DNA of 64,000 nt, from positions 186,001 through 250,000 of the forward strand of contig JAJFPB010000007.1 in the NCBI GenBank assembly GCA_020881915.1, written 5' to 3'. Origin of the DNA: Paramyrothecium sp. XJ0827 (taxonomy: Eukaryota; Ascomycota; Sordariomycetes; Hypocreales; Stachybotryaceae). Below the pieces are notes generated by a model that made no database searches, was not told where the DNA came from, and was given only the letters and a program-made list of their open reading frames with translations. How positions within the stretch are numbered: position 1 is the first letter of the stretch; every line of letters begins with the position of its first letter. Below are positions 1-10,606 of the stretch, one piece after another. Made by a program: the position numbers and the translations under genes.

Positions 1-1082
1 CCTCTCAAACTTGTAGGGCGTCCATTCCTTTACGGTCAGGGACGGGTCTATACGCCATGGCTTTGCTCCGAGAGCGACTTTCATAAAAATTTCAAGACCA
101 TCACGGTCCACGGACATGGGCCCTGCGCAACCGGAAATGGTCTCTCGTCCCACCATTGGAGATCTTGAGCCAGCTGTAGATATTGTCTTGGTAGTTGGCC
201 TGGGAAATTTAGCCATATTGAATATAATACGAATGGCCCATGGGTGACTAACTTGAATCCATAAATCCCAACGTGTGCGGCTGGACAGCGGATACTGCCA
301 CCAATGTCACTTCCAACACCCTAACATTGTTAGAACAACCCTTCTACAGAGATGGGATTCCTACCAGGATGCTTCCGCGCATTCCTATTAACGCAGATTC
401 GCCTCCACTGCTCCCACCGGGTGTCAAGTTGCGATTGTACGGATTGTCTGTTCGCCCGTAGACTACACTTTCGGTTTCCAAATGCATGATGAGCTGGGGT
501 TGCGTTGTTCTGGCGAAGAATACGCATCCTTCTTCGTAGAAACTGTCATATAGGAGGTTTGAGCCATGCTCCTTGCCTATCCAAGCCACGTAGGACGCTG
601 ATGTCGTAACGTTTGGGCCCACCATGCCTTGGTGCTCCTTAGTTGAAATGGGCAAGCCGAACAGCGCTCCCTTGGATTCTGGCAAACCGTCAAGATACTT
701 GGCCCGAGCAATTGCTTGATCCCAAAGGAGCTCCACAAGACAGTTCGTCTACAAAAGTCAGCGTTTAGTTTCCAACTTTCTAGCGGGATCTTCATACAGC
801 ATTGTGTGCCAATGCCGCCCGTCGCAGAAATGCTCTAGTCACTTCTTCCACTGAGATTTCTCGACTGCGAAGCTTCGAGAGAAGTACTGTAATAGAGTAC
901 TTTTCCGTTATCTCAATCTCTCGTGGCGTCAGAACAGACGCTGGTAGGCCCTGGCAGTTGACTGGCAGATCATCGGGAAGGTGATGGAGCCTGGGCTCAA
1001 CCTTGGCAACAGATGCATCGCGTTTGGCCCTGGCCCAGCTTACCTTCTCATCGCAAGTCTTCAGGTCACTAATATCAGTCAT
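1..1082 (-). CDS. Amidase, amidase-signature family (3' end cut off by the window edge)
   Basis: Amidase-signature enzymes hydrolyse amide bonds with a Ser-cisSer-Lys triad. The reading frame starts at the ATG at 1082. Three introns can be seen by eye (about 749-797, 300-345 and 205-250). Removing them gives one continuous protein. The family hallmark GGSSGGESAL falls near 400-430 and GVGSDIGGSIR follows directly after the second intron; these carry the catalytic serines. An upstream GLPISTKEH segment supplies the catalytic lysine. The protein continues past base 1, so roughly the C-terminal half is missing. It resembles fungal acetamidase/general amidases; the substrate cannot be told. It is transcribed away from the cluster and may lie outside it. 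Confidence 0.9.
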
Positions 1083-1642
1083 AATGGATGTCTTGATTGC
1101 TGTGGTAAAAGATGGTAGTGATTACAAATGTCTCAAGACGTGCTCTGGCGGTCAACTTTAACACAGGAGGAAGTGATATCTTGGGGTAGCGATTGTGCCA
1201 CCAATGCCACATTACGTATAGTAATCGCTTTTATTACCTTGTTGCCGACCTGAGATAGTGTGGAGGCCCACCTGATAGTAGTCCGAGAACGGCCGTCATT
1301 TTTTCTGGCTTATCATAGCGACAAGCAGACTCACTAACGTAGCGCACCCACTTTTCAGCCACCCCTAACTCCACTTCCGTGTCTGGAGTCAAGATAGAAG
1401 CCCAACCACGGAAATTGACATTTGAAGATGCAATGGTGCTTAGAGATAAAGGAGCCACGATGGAGTTGCCACATACCCAGGTGATAATCTTTGTTAATCC
1501 ATTGGGTACAAAGCATCAAATGCTCCTTCTTAGCAGCTGAGCAAGATACAGGACCAGGCCATCATCTCATGCAGTGATAGCCTTGGCCTCTATGATACCA
1601 TAACTCTCTCTTTATTTTTGCAAATTAGGCTAGCCAGATAAA
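1083..1642. other. Intergenic region between amidase and reductase
   Basis: This is the shared upstream region of two divergent genes. An open frame on the minus strand (1234-1458) matches nothing I recognise, and part of it is a transposon-end-like sequence (see 1337-1366). I see no convincing gene. Confidence 0.5.
1337..1366. repeat. Relic resembling a Tc1/mariner terminal inverted repeat
   Basis: The sequence begins TA then ACGTA and contains CACCCACTTTT and GCCACCCC. It therefore follows the first ~30 bases of the 46-bp inverted repeat of the element at 57052-61369 with only a few changes. No matching inverted partner was found nearby, so this would be a lone, diverged end. Confidence 0.4.
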
Positions 1643-2750
1643 ATGACCCAGACAAAGGCGAGAGTGTTGATTGTCGGCACTGGTGGTATTGGCACAATGG
1701 CGGCCTATGCTTTGCAAACAGGGGGCAAGGCTGAAGTGACTGCAGTTCTGCGTTCCAACTACGCTGCCGTCTCAACTCATGGTATCGACATTGATTCTAT
1801 GGATCATGGACGCAAAATAAAAGGTTGGAGGATAGACAAAAGTATGCAAGATCCGAGTTCGCGAGATAAATAGGCTTTGTTGGCAATGCACTGACTGATC
1901 GACCACAGTACGTCAAACCATCCCCCACGTTGTCAAAGAGGGCTTGCCTAGCTACCATTTCATTCTCGTCACCACCAAGAACATCCCCGATGTGTCTCCA
2001 ACAGTCGATGATATGATATTCCCTGCTGTCACAGCAGGGAAGACAGCTATTGTTCTGTCTCAGAATGGGCTCAATATTGAACGACCTCTTATTTCGCGCT
2101 TTCCAACAAATCCAATAATCAGCAGCGTTTCATATCTTAGTGCTAAGGAAGACCCCCCCGGCAGAATCTTCCAGTACCGGCGCGATGTGCAAATGATAGG
2201 ACCTTTTGCCAACCCAAATATTCCCGAGGATGTGGCCGAGGACGCTGCACGCCGCTACGTTGAAGTTTATAATGCGTCGGGAAAGCTCAACATCACGCTT
2301 GACAAAGACGTGGCCCTAGTTCGATGGCGCAAGCTAATCTACAACGCATCTTTCAATTCGGTGGCTGCAATTCTCCGAATGGATACCCCTCGCATGCGTA
2401 TGAGCAAGCATGTTATCGACGACCTTGTTCGCCCTATTATGCTCGAGATCATGGCAGCCGCCACCGCGTGCGGAGTGACTAGTCTTCCTGCCGATCTGCC
2501 CGAGACGGTGATTTGCGGGGATCCAGTTGACACAGGTTTCAAGCCGAGCATGTGCCAAGACATTGAGAAGGGCAATCTGATGGAAATTGAGAACATTGTC
2601 GGCGAGCCTCTTCGCGAGGGCGAGGCTCGAGGTATACAGATGCCCGTCCTGCGCACAATATATGGCCTATTGAAAGCGCTGCAACTGCAGGTCAAGGAAT
2701 CCAAAGGGCTGTGGGAGGCCAAATTTGATAGTGACAATCCTTATCAATGA
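1643..2750 (+). CDS. 2-dehydropantoate 2-reductase (ketopantoate reductase)-like protein
   Basis: One intron (1842-1908) gives a 346-residue protein, the usual length of the PanE/ApbA family. These enzymes reduce ketopantoate or similar 2-oxo acids with NADPH. The N-terminus carries the Rossmann motif VGTGGIG. The C-terminal half has the family's conserved lysine/asparagine region (RWRKLIYNASFNSV), which holds the catalytic lysine and substrate-binding asparagines. Fungal genomes carry many paralogues, and some are recruited to secondary metabolism, so a vitamin B5 role is not certain. The gene lies divergent from the amidase and convergent with the hydrolase at 3041-3919. No palindromic cluster motif was seen in its promoter. 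Confidence 0.85.
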
Positions 2751-3040
2751 TCAAATTTTCCACGGTCAATATTTGAAAAACATTGACCGCCTGCTTGGAT
2801 GGATCTATTGCATTCAATCCAAATCTGGAGCGCTTGAGCTCTATTCTCATTGTATGAGCACAAATCACCGAAAACTACGGCCATGATTTCATGGATGTCC
2901 AACAAATGAGTTCTCTCACTAACATTATGGAATTGAGTTTTGTTAGGCCTCCCTATTGAAACATTTTGATTGTATCTGTATGCTTATTTGATATTGTCAA
3001 ATTTGGGTTGTTGTGATTAAATTACTCCATGAAATTGGGC

Positions 3041-3919
3041 TTAGTGCTGCAGCTCGGTTTGGCCTAAAGTTGTCAGGCCCGTGAATAAAGATTGTCCACC
3101 TTTCTTAGCTTCCAATTCCTCAAGCATTGTCAAGAGATAGGGCACAAACGCTTCAGTCTCAGACTCAAATCCCTGATGATGCCCAGGGACATCATACCTC
3201 GGGCAACCGAGTATCTTGGCTTGCTCGTGTGTCGTCAAAGCGTAGAAAGCGTTGCCACTCTTCTTGCCTGTCATGATCCCAACACTGGTTCCATTCTCTC
3301 TGATCCGATTCAAATTCGGAACGTAAGCTAGAGAACTTTCTATCTCGTTCTCGAAGAAGTTCTTGGTGTTTTCCGGCTCACTAGGCGCACGCGCCCGAAC
3401 ATTGGGGTCGTTGTCATCGTAGCCTACAAATCTTTCTATAAAGATTGCGCCTGCAGCCTCCCAGCCCTGCTCATCTCGGGCTTCGACGATACGCAAAAAC
3501 CACTCATATATTTCGCTGAAGTTCGGGAGAAGGTTCACAGTTGGTGCTTCATGAGCGATGAGATGTTCTATAACCTCTGGATGATCCAGAGCCAACGTAA
3601 AGCCCAGGATCCCACCCAAGCTACTACCAAAGATGATTGACTTCTCGAAACCCATTGCCTTAATAACTGCTAGCATATCGCGGGCATGCTGTGCGGGGTT
3701 CATGCGCTTATTCAACGTGACCTTGCTCGCCGTCATTCCTCGACGGTCAAAAGTGACACAGGTAAAGCGGTCCGAAAGAGCTGCGACAATTGGGTTGTAT
3801 TGCCGGCCATGACCATTTCCCCCAGGAACGAACAGGATCATCGGTCCTTGGCCTTGGTGCCAGTAGTGGATGTCACAACCTTCATTGTGGACAATAGCTT
3901 GGGTTGGTTCGAAGCTCAT
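3041..3919 (-). CDS. Alpha/beta-hydrolase fold protein
   Basis: Intronless, 292 residues. It has the oxyanion-hole stretch FVPGGNGHG near residue 31, the nucleophile elbow G-S-S-L-G with Ser100, and a likely catalytic histidine in PGHHQGF near the C-terminus. There is no signal peptide, so it is probably cytosolic. Such enzymes cleave esters, lactones, C-C bonds or epoxides; the substrate is not evident. It sits in the left flank of the PKS cluster and could serve it, but the promoter lacks the palindrome seen at the core genes, so membership is unproven. Confidence 0.85.
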   Translation of the reverse strand: MSFEPTQAIVHNEGCDIHYWHQGQGPMILFVPGGNGHGRQYNPIVAALSDRFTCVTFDRRGMTASKVTLNKRMNPAQHARDMLAVIKAMGFEKSIIFGSSLGGILGFTLALDHPEVIEHLIAHEAPTVNLLPNFSEIYEWFLRIVEARDEQGWEAAGAIFIERFVGYDDNDPNVRARAPSEPENTKNFFENEIESSLAYVPNLNRIRENGTSVGIMTGKKSGNAFYALTTHEQAKILGCPRYDVPGHHQGFESETEAFVPYLLTMLEELEAKKGGQSLFTGLTTLGQTELQH

Positions 3920-5150
3920 GATGCCGAGATGTAAAATCAGAGGTAGAAGGCAGAGGTCTAGTGCAAAGTAAAATGAGAGAAAATCTTATGATGTCTGTGC
4001 TTGAGTGATGGAAGTCTCCTGGGGCTATGCTTGTTGATTATATGTTAGCGTGCGAGAGGTTTCAGCGGAGATTGCCCCTCATGCGGCAAATGAAGAAGCA
4101 ATGATTTGATCTTCGCACAGAGAGATTGGGGGCGCTGACGTTGCTTACGCCATCTGTTGGGGGAAAGGAACTCCGCATTACGCGGCGTGACTCATTTCCT
4201 GCAGGAGATTCTCATCTTCTGCAATGTGGTTACTCTTGCGTGAAACCTAGTGTTAAATGGCCTAGATGCACAACCTGGCTAGAATTGAACCACGTACTTG
4301 GTGCTTGGTAAATGAGGTTCGAGATCAGATTTTGCATGTTTCTAGTCCCAGATGAGCCTCACACACTCCGTAAAAGATGTTGAGATCCCGCAAGCATTGA
4401 CTATCTCGTAGCCACAACGGGTGGTAGCAAGTGTGGACGAAAACTCTCAAACTCCCTCAGTTTTGTCGGCGGCCGTCTACGTACTATCTCAGTGGTGGCT
4501 AAGGACTTTTGCTCGGCTTTGCCGCTAGATCCAGCGGAGTTTCTAAATGGGATGCGGAAGGATGACCTAACACTGCCGATACTCTAGAGTTAACAATCAC
4601 AGCCAGTTATGAGAGAGTCCGAGCCCGTGACCCGTACCGTAAACGAGACAAAAATGCGCTGTCATGGTCTTGGGCATCTATCGTAGTGCCAGTATGCAAT
4701 GTTGAGCAGTTTCCTTCAGTGGCTTTTGCCAAGCTCTTTAATGTCGGAACACCACAAGTATCACCAAATTACTATGACTCTGCAGGGCCACAACATTTGA
4801 GTTAATGACGTTTCGCACTAGGCTCGCACCATGCATACAACTTTTGCTTTATAATACCTTGGGGCGGATTATCAATGGGCCAATGAACCGCGGTGTCGTT
4901 CTTCGAAAGTCAGCTATGCCTGGGACAAGTACCTGGACTGGGTCCTTCACTTCCCTGTTAGCTAGTCCTCAACTCCCCATCTCGAGGACACATTCAAGGA
5001 TTGTTTTAATGCTTGGATAAGAAACATTAACCTAAACGAGACTCAGATTGAGGCTTACTGTTGAGGTTACATAGACCAGATAACCTAAACGCGGAGGAGA
5101 GTAGTTTTCTAATAATCGTCACTAGTCTGTAATGATCTTCTATCTAATCA
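3920..5150. other. Gene-free stretch
   Basis: Only short frames (60-80 codons) without recognisable motifs occur. There is no tRNA, repeat array or transposon end that I can see. Part must be the promoter of the hydrolase at 3919. Confidence 0.5.
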
Positions 5151-6377
5151 TCAATGCGTCATGCTTTTAAAAAACCCCACAAGATCAAATGCTGCGTTGT
5201 CTGTCCCAAACATCGTATTAATCAGAGCCTCAGTCTCCGTGCCTATTTTCTTACCACGCTCCACTACATTGGCCTCGAATTCCAGGAGCATGGGGTCGAA
5301 GATATCTTGGAAAGATCTGTTTCCCTCCTTAGCCAAACCATGAGCCCTGACAATGGCTCGTGACAGCAGTAACGAGTCAAACATGGCGAAATTGACACCT
5401 TCTCCATTAGGCAGCATGAGATGGGCTGCATCGCCGATAACGGTGATACCGCTGTGGTGCTCATAAGACATCCCATGAGGGAGTGTATAAAGTCCCCTAA
5501 TATCAAGACTTCGGTGAGGATTGTCCTTTGTTTCCTCATCACAGGCTGTGGATACCAATTCTTTGATAGGTGTGCCAAAGGTACCAAGCAGGTTCTCGTT
5601 TTCCAGCAGTAGAGTCTTCACATCAGAGGCCGGCTTGCCAATCAAGCCAGCGTTGTTGGCAAAATTTTGATCGGGAATCGTCAGCCACAAATAAATTCGG
5701 GCAGAATCCATGGGGCCACGTTGCGATATCACCGCATGCTTGTTACCTAATGCAGTGAAAGACCCGGACCCAAGAAGCTTTACCAGATGCGGGTACTTCT
5801 TGCTCACGTCTTTGATAGTGACTGTAATGCATTGCATGCCAGTGTATTGAGGCATTACATCTGTAAGTAACTTTCGACTTTTTGACCATGCACCGTCCGC
5901 CCCAACAACAAGGTCGAATTTGTGTGTACCGCAGGAGCCGAAATCTAGTTCCATCTCGGTAGACCCAAGTTTGTCGGCTCTATGCGCTGAGAGAAGTTTG
6001 TGGTTCCATCTTATACAATCGGTAGGCAGATTTTTGAGCAGGAGACTAGCCAAATTGTTGCGAGATATTTCAGGACGTTGACCGTCACCAGGTACTGTGA
6101 GAAGGATGTTGCCACTCCTTTCTGCGACTATGAAGTCTTCAGTACACTCTCCAGTGAGGGGGAGGAAATCAGAATGTAAGCCACAATCCTTGATGACTGC
6201 AAGCCCAGTGTCTTCGTGAAGGTCAAGCATCCCAGACGGGCCGTCAAAATCCTGTTCGGTAGGCCTCTGACGAGACTCGAAGATGGTAAATGGGATGCAG
6301 TGCTTGTGGAGCAGAAGACCCAGCGTGAGCCCCGCGGGACCTCCGCCCACAATGGCGATCCTCGGCTGGGATGGCAT
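5151..6377 (-). CDS. FAD-dependent monooxygenase, class A (TetX-like)
   Basis: Intronless, 408 residues when started at the ATG at 6377. The open frame extends upstream to 6794, but the extension is not conserved-looking, and the FAD motif begins six residues after this ATG. It shows the dinucleotide-binding motif GGGPAG near residue 10, the second FAD/NADPH motif GADGAW mid-protein, and the GDAAHLMLPNGEGVN motif in the C-terminal third. Class A flavin monooxygenases hydroxylate or epoxidise small molecules with NADPH and oxygen. The closest architecture is TetX and fungal salicylate-hydroxylase-like tailoring enzymes. A palindrome variant at 6764-6773 hints at co-regulation with the cluster, but the position (387 bp upstream) and spacing differ from the others. 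Confidence 0.88.
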   Translation of the reverse strand: MPSQPRIAIVGGGPAGLTLGLLLHKHCIPFTIFESRQRPTEQDFDGPSGMLDLHEDTGLAVIKDCGLHSDFLPLTGECTEDFIVAERSGNILLTVPGDGQRPEISRNNLASLLLKNLPTDCIRWNHKLLSAHRADKLGSTEMELDFGSCGTHKFDLVVGADGAWSKSRKLLTDVMPQYTGMQCITVTIKDVSKKYPHLVKLLGSGSFTALGNKHAVISQRGPMDSARIYLWLTIPDQNFANNAGLIGKPASDVKTLLLENENLLGTFGTPIKELVSTACDEETKDNPHRSLDIRGLYTLPHGMSYEHHSGITVIGDAAHLMLPNGEGVNFAMFDSLLLSRAIVRAHGLAKEGNRSFQDIFDPMLLEFEANVVERGKKIGTETEALINTMFGTDNAAFDLVGFFKSMTH

Positions 6378-6763
6378 CGTGGAGTATGATTGGTGATGAG
6401 AGCGCCGTGTGCCTTGTGTTTGCAATTTTGCCGAAAATGTGCGATTGGATGCTGACGTATATGGTAGGCGTTGGGTGATCCGAGCAACTTGGAAGTTGCA
6501 TTTCGACATTTCCAGAACTTGGCTTCCCACTTTGAATGTGTGAAGCAAAAGCGGCGGATCACCTTGCATGAGTAATAATGAAAAATATCGAGGCAAGTAG
6601 ACCATTCCTTTTATAATTGCATTGCGCTGTAAGCCAAAGGGTTTCTCCTGAGCCGTGTATCCGGGACTTTTGTTACAGTCGGGCGGGACTAAAGCCCGTT
6701 CGGACATTTCACAGGCCGAGAATTTCGGACAGTGAGACGCTGAACATGGGTAATCGGGCTCGA

Positions 6764-6773
6764 TCGGTCCCGA
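6764..6773. promoter_or_regulatory. Variant of the cluster palindrome (TCGG-TC-CCGA)
   Basis: An inverted TCGG/CCGA pair with a 2-base spacer instead of 1, upstream of the FAD monooxygenase at 6377. It is a weak candidate Zn2Cys6 site. Confidence 0.25.
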
Positions 6774-6939
6774 ATTGCTTAACCTGAAATTCACGCCAAA
6801 CCTATATCCGGGAATACCAGGAGATAAATTATATGATAACCCATTGCTCCTGAATCAGCGGCCACGCCGGTATTCAATGCGGCCACGTCTCGCCGTCGTT
6901 GTCCTTGATAAAAAGGACCGGCCGATCGATTTAGCCCTC

Positions 6940-7306
6940 TTATATGCGACCGTGGAGGAAGCCGTTCATTTTAATAGCGCCTTGGATGCGGTCTTCCTCA
7001 AGGACCGCCAACACGGCCGTATTGTCGCCAAAAGATAATCCCAGATGTCGACGCGCTTGAAGCTCTCGGCGCGGATCCGCGGCGAAAAAGTCAGGTTTCT
7101 GAGGGTATAGTTGGACGTCATTTGATCTGCACAAAAGGCTTATTGACAGTCCAGACGATCAGGTTCCGCTCGCCATTCTCCCCGTCCACTGACGTGTCGT
7201 CCCAGTAGAGGACAATAAAATCCCCTCGGAACTCGAGAATACGCCCGTCACCCAAGTAATCCCTAAGGACGACAACATGTCCGTAACTAGCAGAGTGCTG
7301 CATCAT
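6940..7306 (-). pseudogene. Decayed gene fragment, possibly an F-box-type protein
   Basis: The minus strand carries protein-like stretches in successive frames. One ends GERNLIVWTVNKPFVQIK, a short one reads TSNYTLRNLTF, and the next continues FFAADPRRELQARRHLGLSF. They read as one product interrupted by at least two frameshifts near 7118 and 7085. The style recalls the C-terminal body of large fungal F-box families, but I cannot confirm it. No intact start or full-length frame remains. Confidence 0.3.
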
Positions 7307-8528
7307 AAGCTCATACTAGAACCGCGGGCCGCCTTGGCCGGCGGAAAGAGTAAAAAGGGGAAAGCATGTAGCATTGTAATCCGCCTAATAATCAGGACCC
7401 TGATCCGGGTTACTATGGGTCACGTCTACGGGACAAACTTGCTAACTAAACCATTTAATATCGAGGATGACATTATACGGCGCAGCGAGCGAGGCGTGAT
7501 ATTGGAAGTCAGAGTCGGCCACCGCCTTGGGCATGTTGATGGACTCACAACTTTCGGGACACTTGGCCATAGGCGAAAAGACGGAACCATAATAAGATCA
7601 TAATTGGCATTAGGTGCGTATATTTCCTAGCAGGAGAAATCGGCCAGTTCTATGATACAAAGGGTAGGAGGATGTTTTGCCCAAGGCTAGTGATCATTTC
7701 TGAACTACTAATTCAAAGGATGGCATGAGTACGAGCCATAATTAGGAGGCTGATAATGGTTTACGTAAAACGGCCCGGAATATCTCAGAGAGCTTTACAA
7801 CAAGACTTTTTTCCCAGTAACTTCAGCGAAATTACATGACATTTTATTCCAGTACCCATCAAAAGTAAAGAGTTCCCACAAGCTCGAAACAAGGTCAAGT
7901 TTACGGACCAAAACATAAACATCATGCCAGCACAAGTTAGAAGGCAAGAAACATATCCAAAAGAATGTCATGAATAATTTCAGTTCTTTAGCGAACATTC
8001 GACTACAAGGAATCAGGGCCATGCATTAAGGACTTGGTGAATAGGAAGATGAAACTTCGTGCTTGCCTTGACTAATTTGACGAGCGGATCATACTTTTAT
8101 AAATCACCAACGGCCGTCTGCATGGCTATCTAGGGTAAGCAAAGAAGGTATATTTTCTCCCACCACATAACAACCCATCCCATCGAGCTTGCTGGCCTCT
8201 CCAAGAGTCGTCCCTCGCAAAATGGCGACCTCCCGACAGTCCCGACAGTATAATGGGAACGTGAGAATGAACTGGTGGTGGCCGTGTTTCCTCGATCTCC
8301 ATTTTCCACATCTCATTGTGATCCACTCGAAGCTTGGGTTGCTGTCGGGCTCGAAAGAAGCCACCAATCACAAGCCACTCGAGGATTAGTGACGGAGCTT
8401 ACGCTGCTGCCCGGGTATCACTTCTTACTAGCAGGTTGTCAGACAAGACCCCTTTTTCTTTTCTTTTGGAAATGCTCGACAACGTTGAGAACCATTTCGA
8501 AAAAGAGCCTTGATTTCGCTGTAAAGGA

Positions 8529-10364
8529 ATGTCTGTTAAAAACCCTATAGCAGCTCCTTTTCATAACGCGACGGACACAGTGACTGCTCCTTCATTGGGT
8601 AGCTTTCGCATACGTGATCATTCATGCCTACGCTGCGCCCAACGCAAAGTCAAGTATGTCAGAGCATAATTCCCAAATGTCTGTTTCGGCCAAAGTTGAA
8701 ATTATTCGAAATGTAATATATAGGAGCACAAAGGCTCTTGAATACTACAGAGCTTTGAACCACTCCTCTGTGCTGTGTACAGTGCCGCCGTCATGTCGCT
8801 GACGAAGAAAGAGTGCATGGATGATTTTGGTGAGACCCGTGGAATCTTGCTAGCGCGATCCGTAGCAGCTACCAGAAGAGCGTTGTGGTTGGCCAAGTTT
8901 ATGCAAACAAACAGTCTTGTCATCCTCCAAGCTCCCATCATTCCCCTTCTTGTATTACGAGATATCTACGATCCTAGAACTGTTTGGCCTCTAACAGGCG
9001 TGGCTGTTCGTATAGCACAAGGTATGGGACTGGACAAAGATGGTACATTGCTGGGCTTGTCGCCCTTTGAAAGTGAATCGCGGCGACGTCTTTGGTGGCA
9101 ACTGAGAATGCACGACTTTCGTACCGCCGAGCTTTGCGGCTTGCGCAAGTTTAATGATCTTCAGACCGAGGCCGAAAGTCCCAAATGGCCAAGCAACATC
9201 AACGATGATCAGCTCTGTCCTGCAATAAAATCCGTCACTTCTACACAACAAAAAGTGACAGATGCAGGTTTTGTCCGCATCAAGTGTGAACTCCTCAAAT
9301 ATGCTGCGGATAGTATTGCCAAACTTCGTTGCCAAGGAAAGACAACCTTTCCACCCGCGGCGTTGGAAAGGCAGAGATGAAGTACCTCTCTCCGTGCGTC
9401 AACTCGTGTGGAAGCTTTGTCTCAGACTTCTTGAGCAACAGAATATGCTCCAGTCAAATCCTCAGCTGAAGCAGTTCGCGTGGTACGCTGCATATTTCCA
9501 GCAGTGGCACGCAGTCATTCACATCCTCGACACACTTCGAGCAGATCCTATCCACCCCGATACCACTAAAGCATGGGGCCTGTCGCTGCTGTGTACGAGA
9601 ATAAACCGGAAATGGCCAGTGATACTGGAAAGCCGATCCACGTCGCTGTAAGAAGTCTCTGCTTGGCAGCCTATGGAAATTGGGAAGCGACACTGAAAGA
9701 TCGAAGCATGAGACTTCCGCCAACACCACAATTTGTTGAGAAGTTGCGACACGCAGCTGCCAGCACCAGGAGGACAGGAGAAGCTAAGAAGTGTAGCCAA
9801 TCTGTTTTCGAAGGCAAGAATTTGCAGACAGACACTACCGGAATTTCTTTCAGGTCAAAGGAAAATCTACTAAACGACAGCAATGGTCCTAACACCTCAA
9901 GTGAGGGACATCGTGGGTATTGCACTAAGCCACTCCTGTCAAACCTCGATTTGAATGGTTCGCATCCTTCCGAAAAAAAAACCGTCTCTCTGTTTAACGA
10001 TGGTGTTGACACGAATCAAGACGGTGATGTCAGCAACTTCAACATGGGTATTACCTTTTCAACCATCGATGAGCAGAATGAGAAGGACACGGATGCTATC
10101 TCCTGGGATCAATGGGACTCTTGGGTTGCAAATTCGAATTTGATAGGCCCGCTCTTCCCAAATTGCCATGTAGAACAATATTTAGTAATGCCCTTCTACA
10201 AACTTTTCTGGCCTCTAGCACTTCTTTCCGCTGCATCTCAAGCAATGAGCACTTGTGAGCCTACAATCGTAAGCCACCCTCATGCAAGCACCATACATGT
10301 GAGTTCAAGACTTCAGATAACAGAACATACGTCTAAAACACTCTTTTTGAAGATGGTGGCATAA
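8529..10364 (+). pseudogene. Broken Zn2Cys6 transcription factor with fungal-specific TF domain
   Basis: The ATG at 8529 opens a frame with the first half of a binuclear zinc cluster (CLRCAQRKVK) and then a GTATGT donor near 8655. The second half of the cluster, with three more cysteines, cannot be found in any frame before 8775. From 8775 to about 9350 the frame encodes a typical Fungal_trans domain (VRIAQGMGLDKDGT, RRRLWWQL). The product then jumps to another frame (HPRRW, VRQLVWKL) with apparent loss of the intervening segment, and returns to the first frame near 9575. Two frameshifts, an internal deletion and the lost half zinc finger point to a dead regulator at the left edge of the cluster. 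Confidence 0.7.
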
Positions 10365-10606
10365 AAACATAAGTATACGCCAAGGTAGTCTTATTTTTTA
10401 TTTCATTTCCTACTATTATCTCCTATGCCATCATTTAAGATGTACAGTTGACTTCTGTTACTAAAAAGTGCCGTATGCATCCAGACTGTGGATTCATCTG
10501 CCATCTTTAAAGCTGCAAAGGCCGTTAGGTGGATATATCGACTGATGACCACAATGTGAAACCTAGAATTCAAACATGTGGTCAAGACCTTGGACAAGCC
10601 AGACAT

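Larger units (their letters stand above)
6378..8528. other. Gene-poor region with decayed coding sequence
   Basis: This holds the promoter of the monooxygenase at 6377, a decayed gene (6940-7306), and further short open frames near 7277-7603 and 8104-8371 that I cannot assign. The broken frames suggest relic DNA rather than active genes. Confidence 0.4.

Noticed and set aside
1234..1458. A 74-codon gene on the minus strand
   Set aside because: No recognisable motif, and part of the frame is the transposon-end-like sequence; the similarity to the 56-kb ORF start (VAEKWVRYV) is explained by that repeat.
6378..6794. N-terminal extension of the TetX-like monooxygenase
   Set aside because: The FAD motif must lie near the N-terminus; the extension has no protein-like conservation and contains promoter-type sequence.
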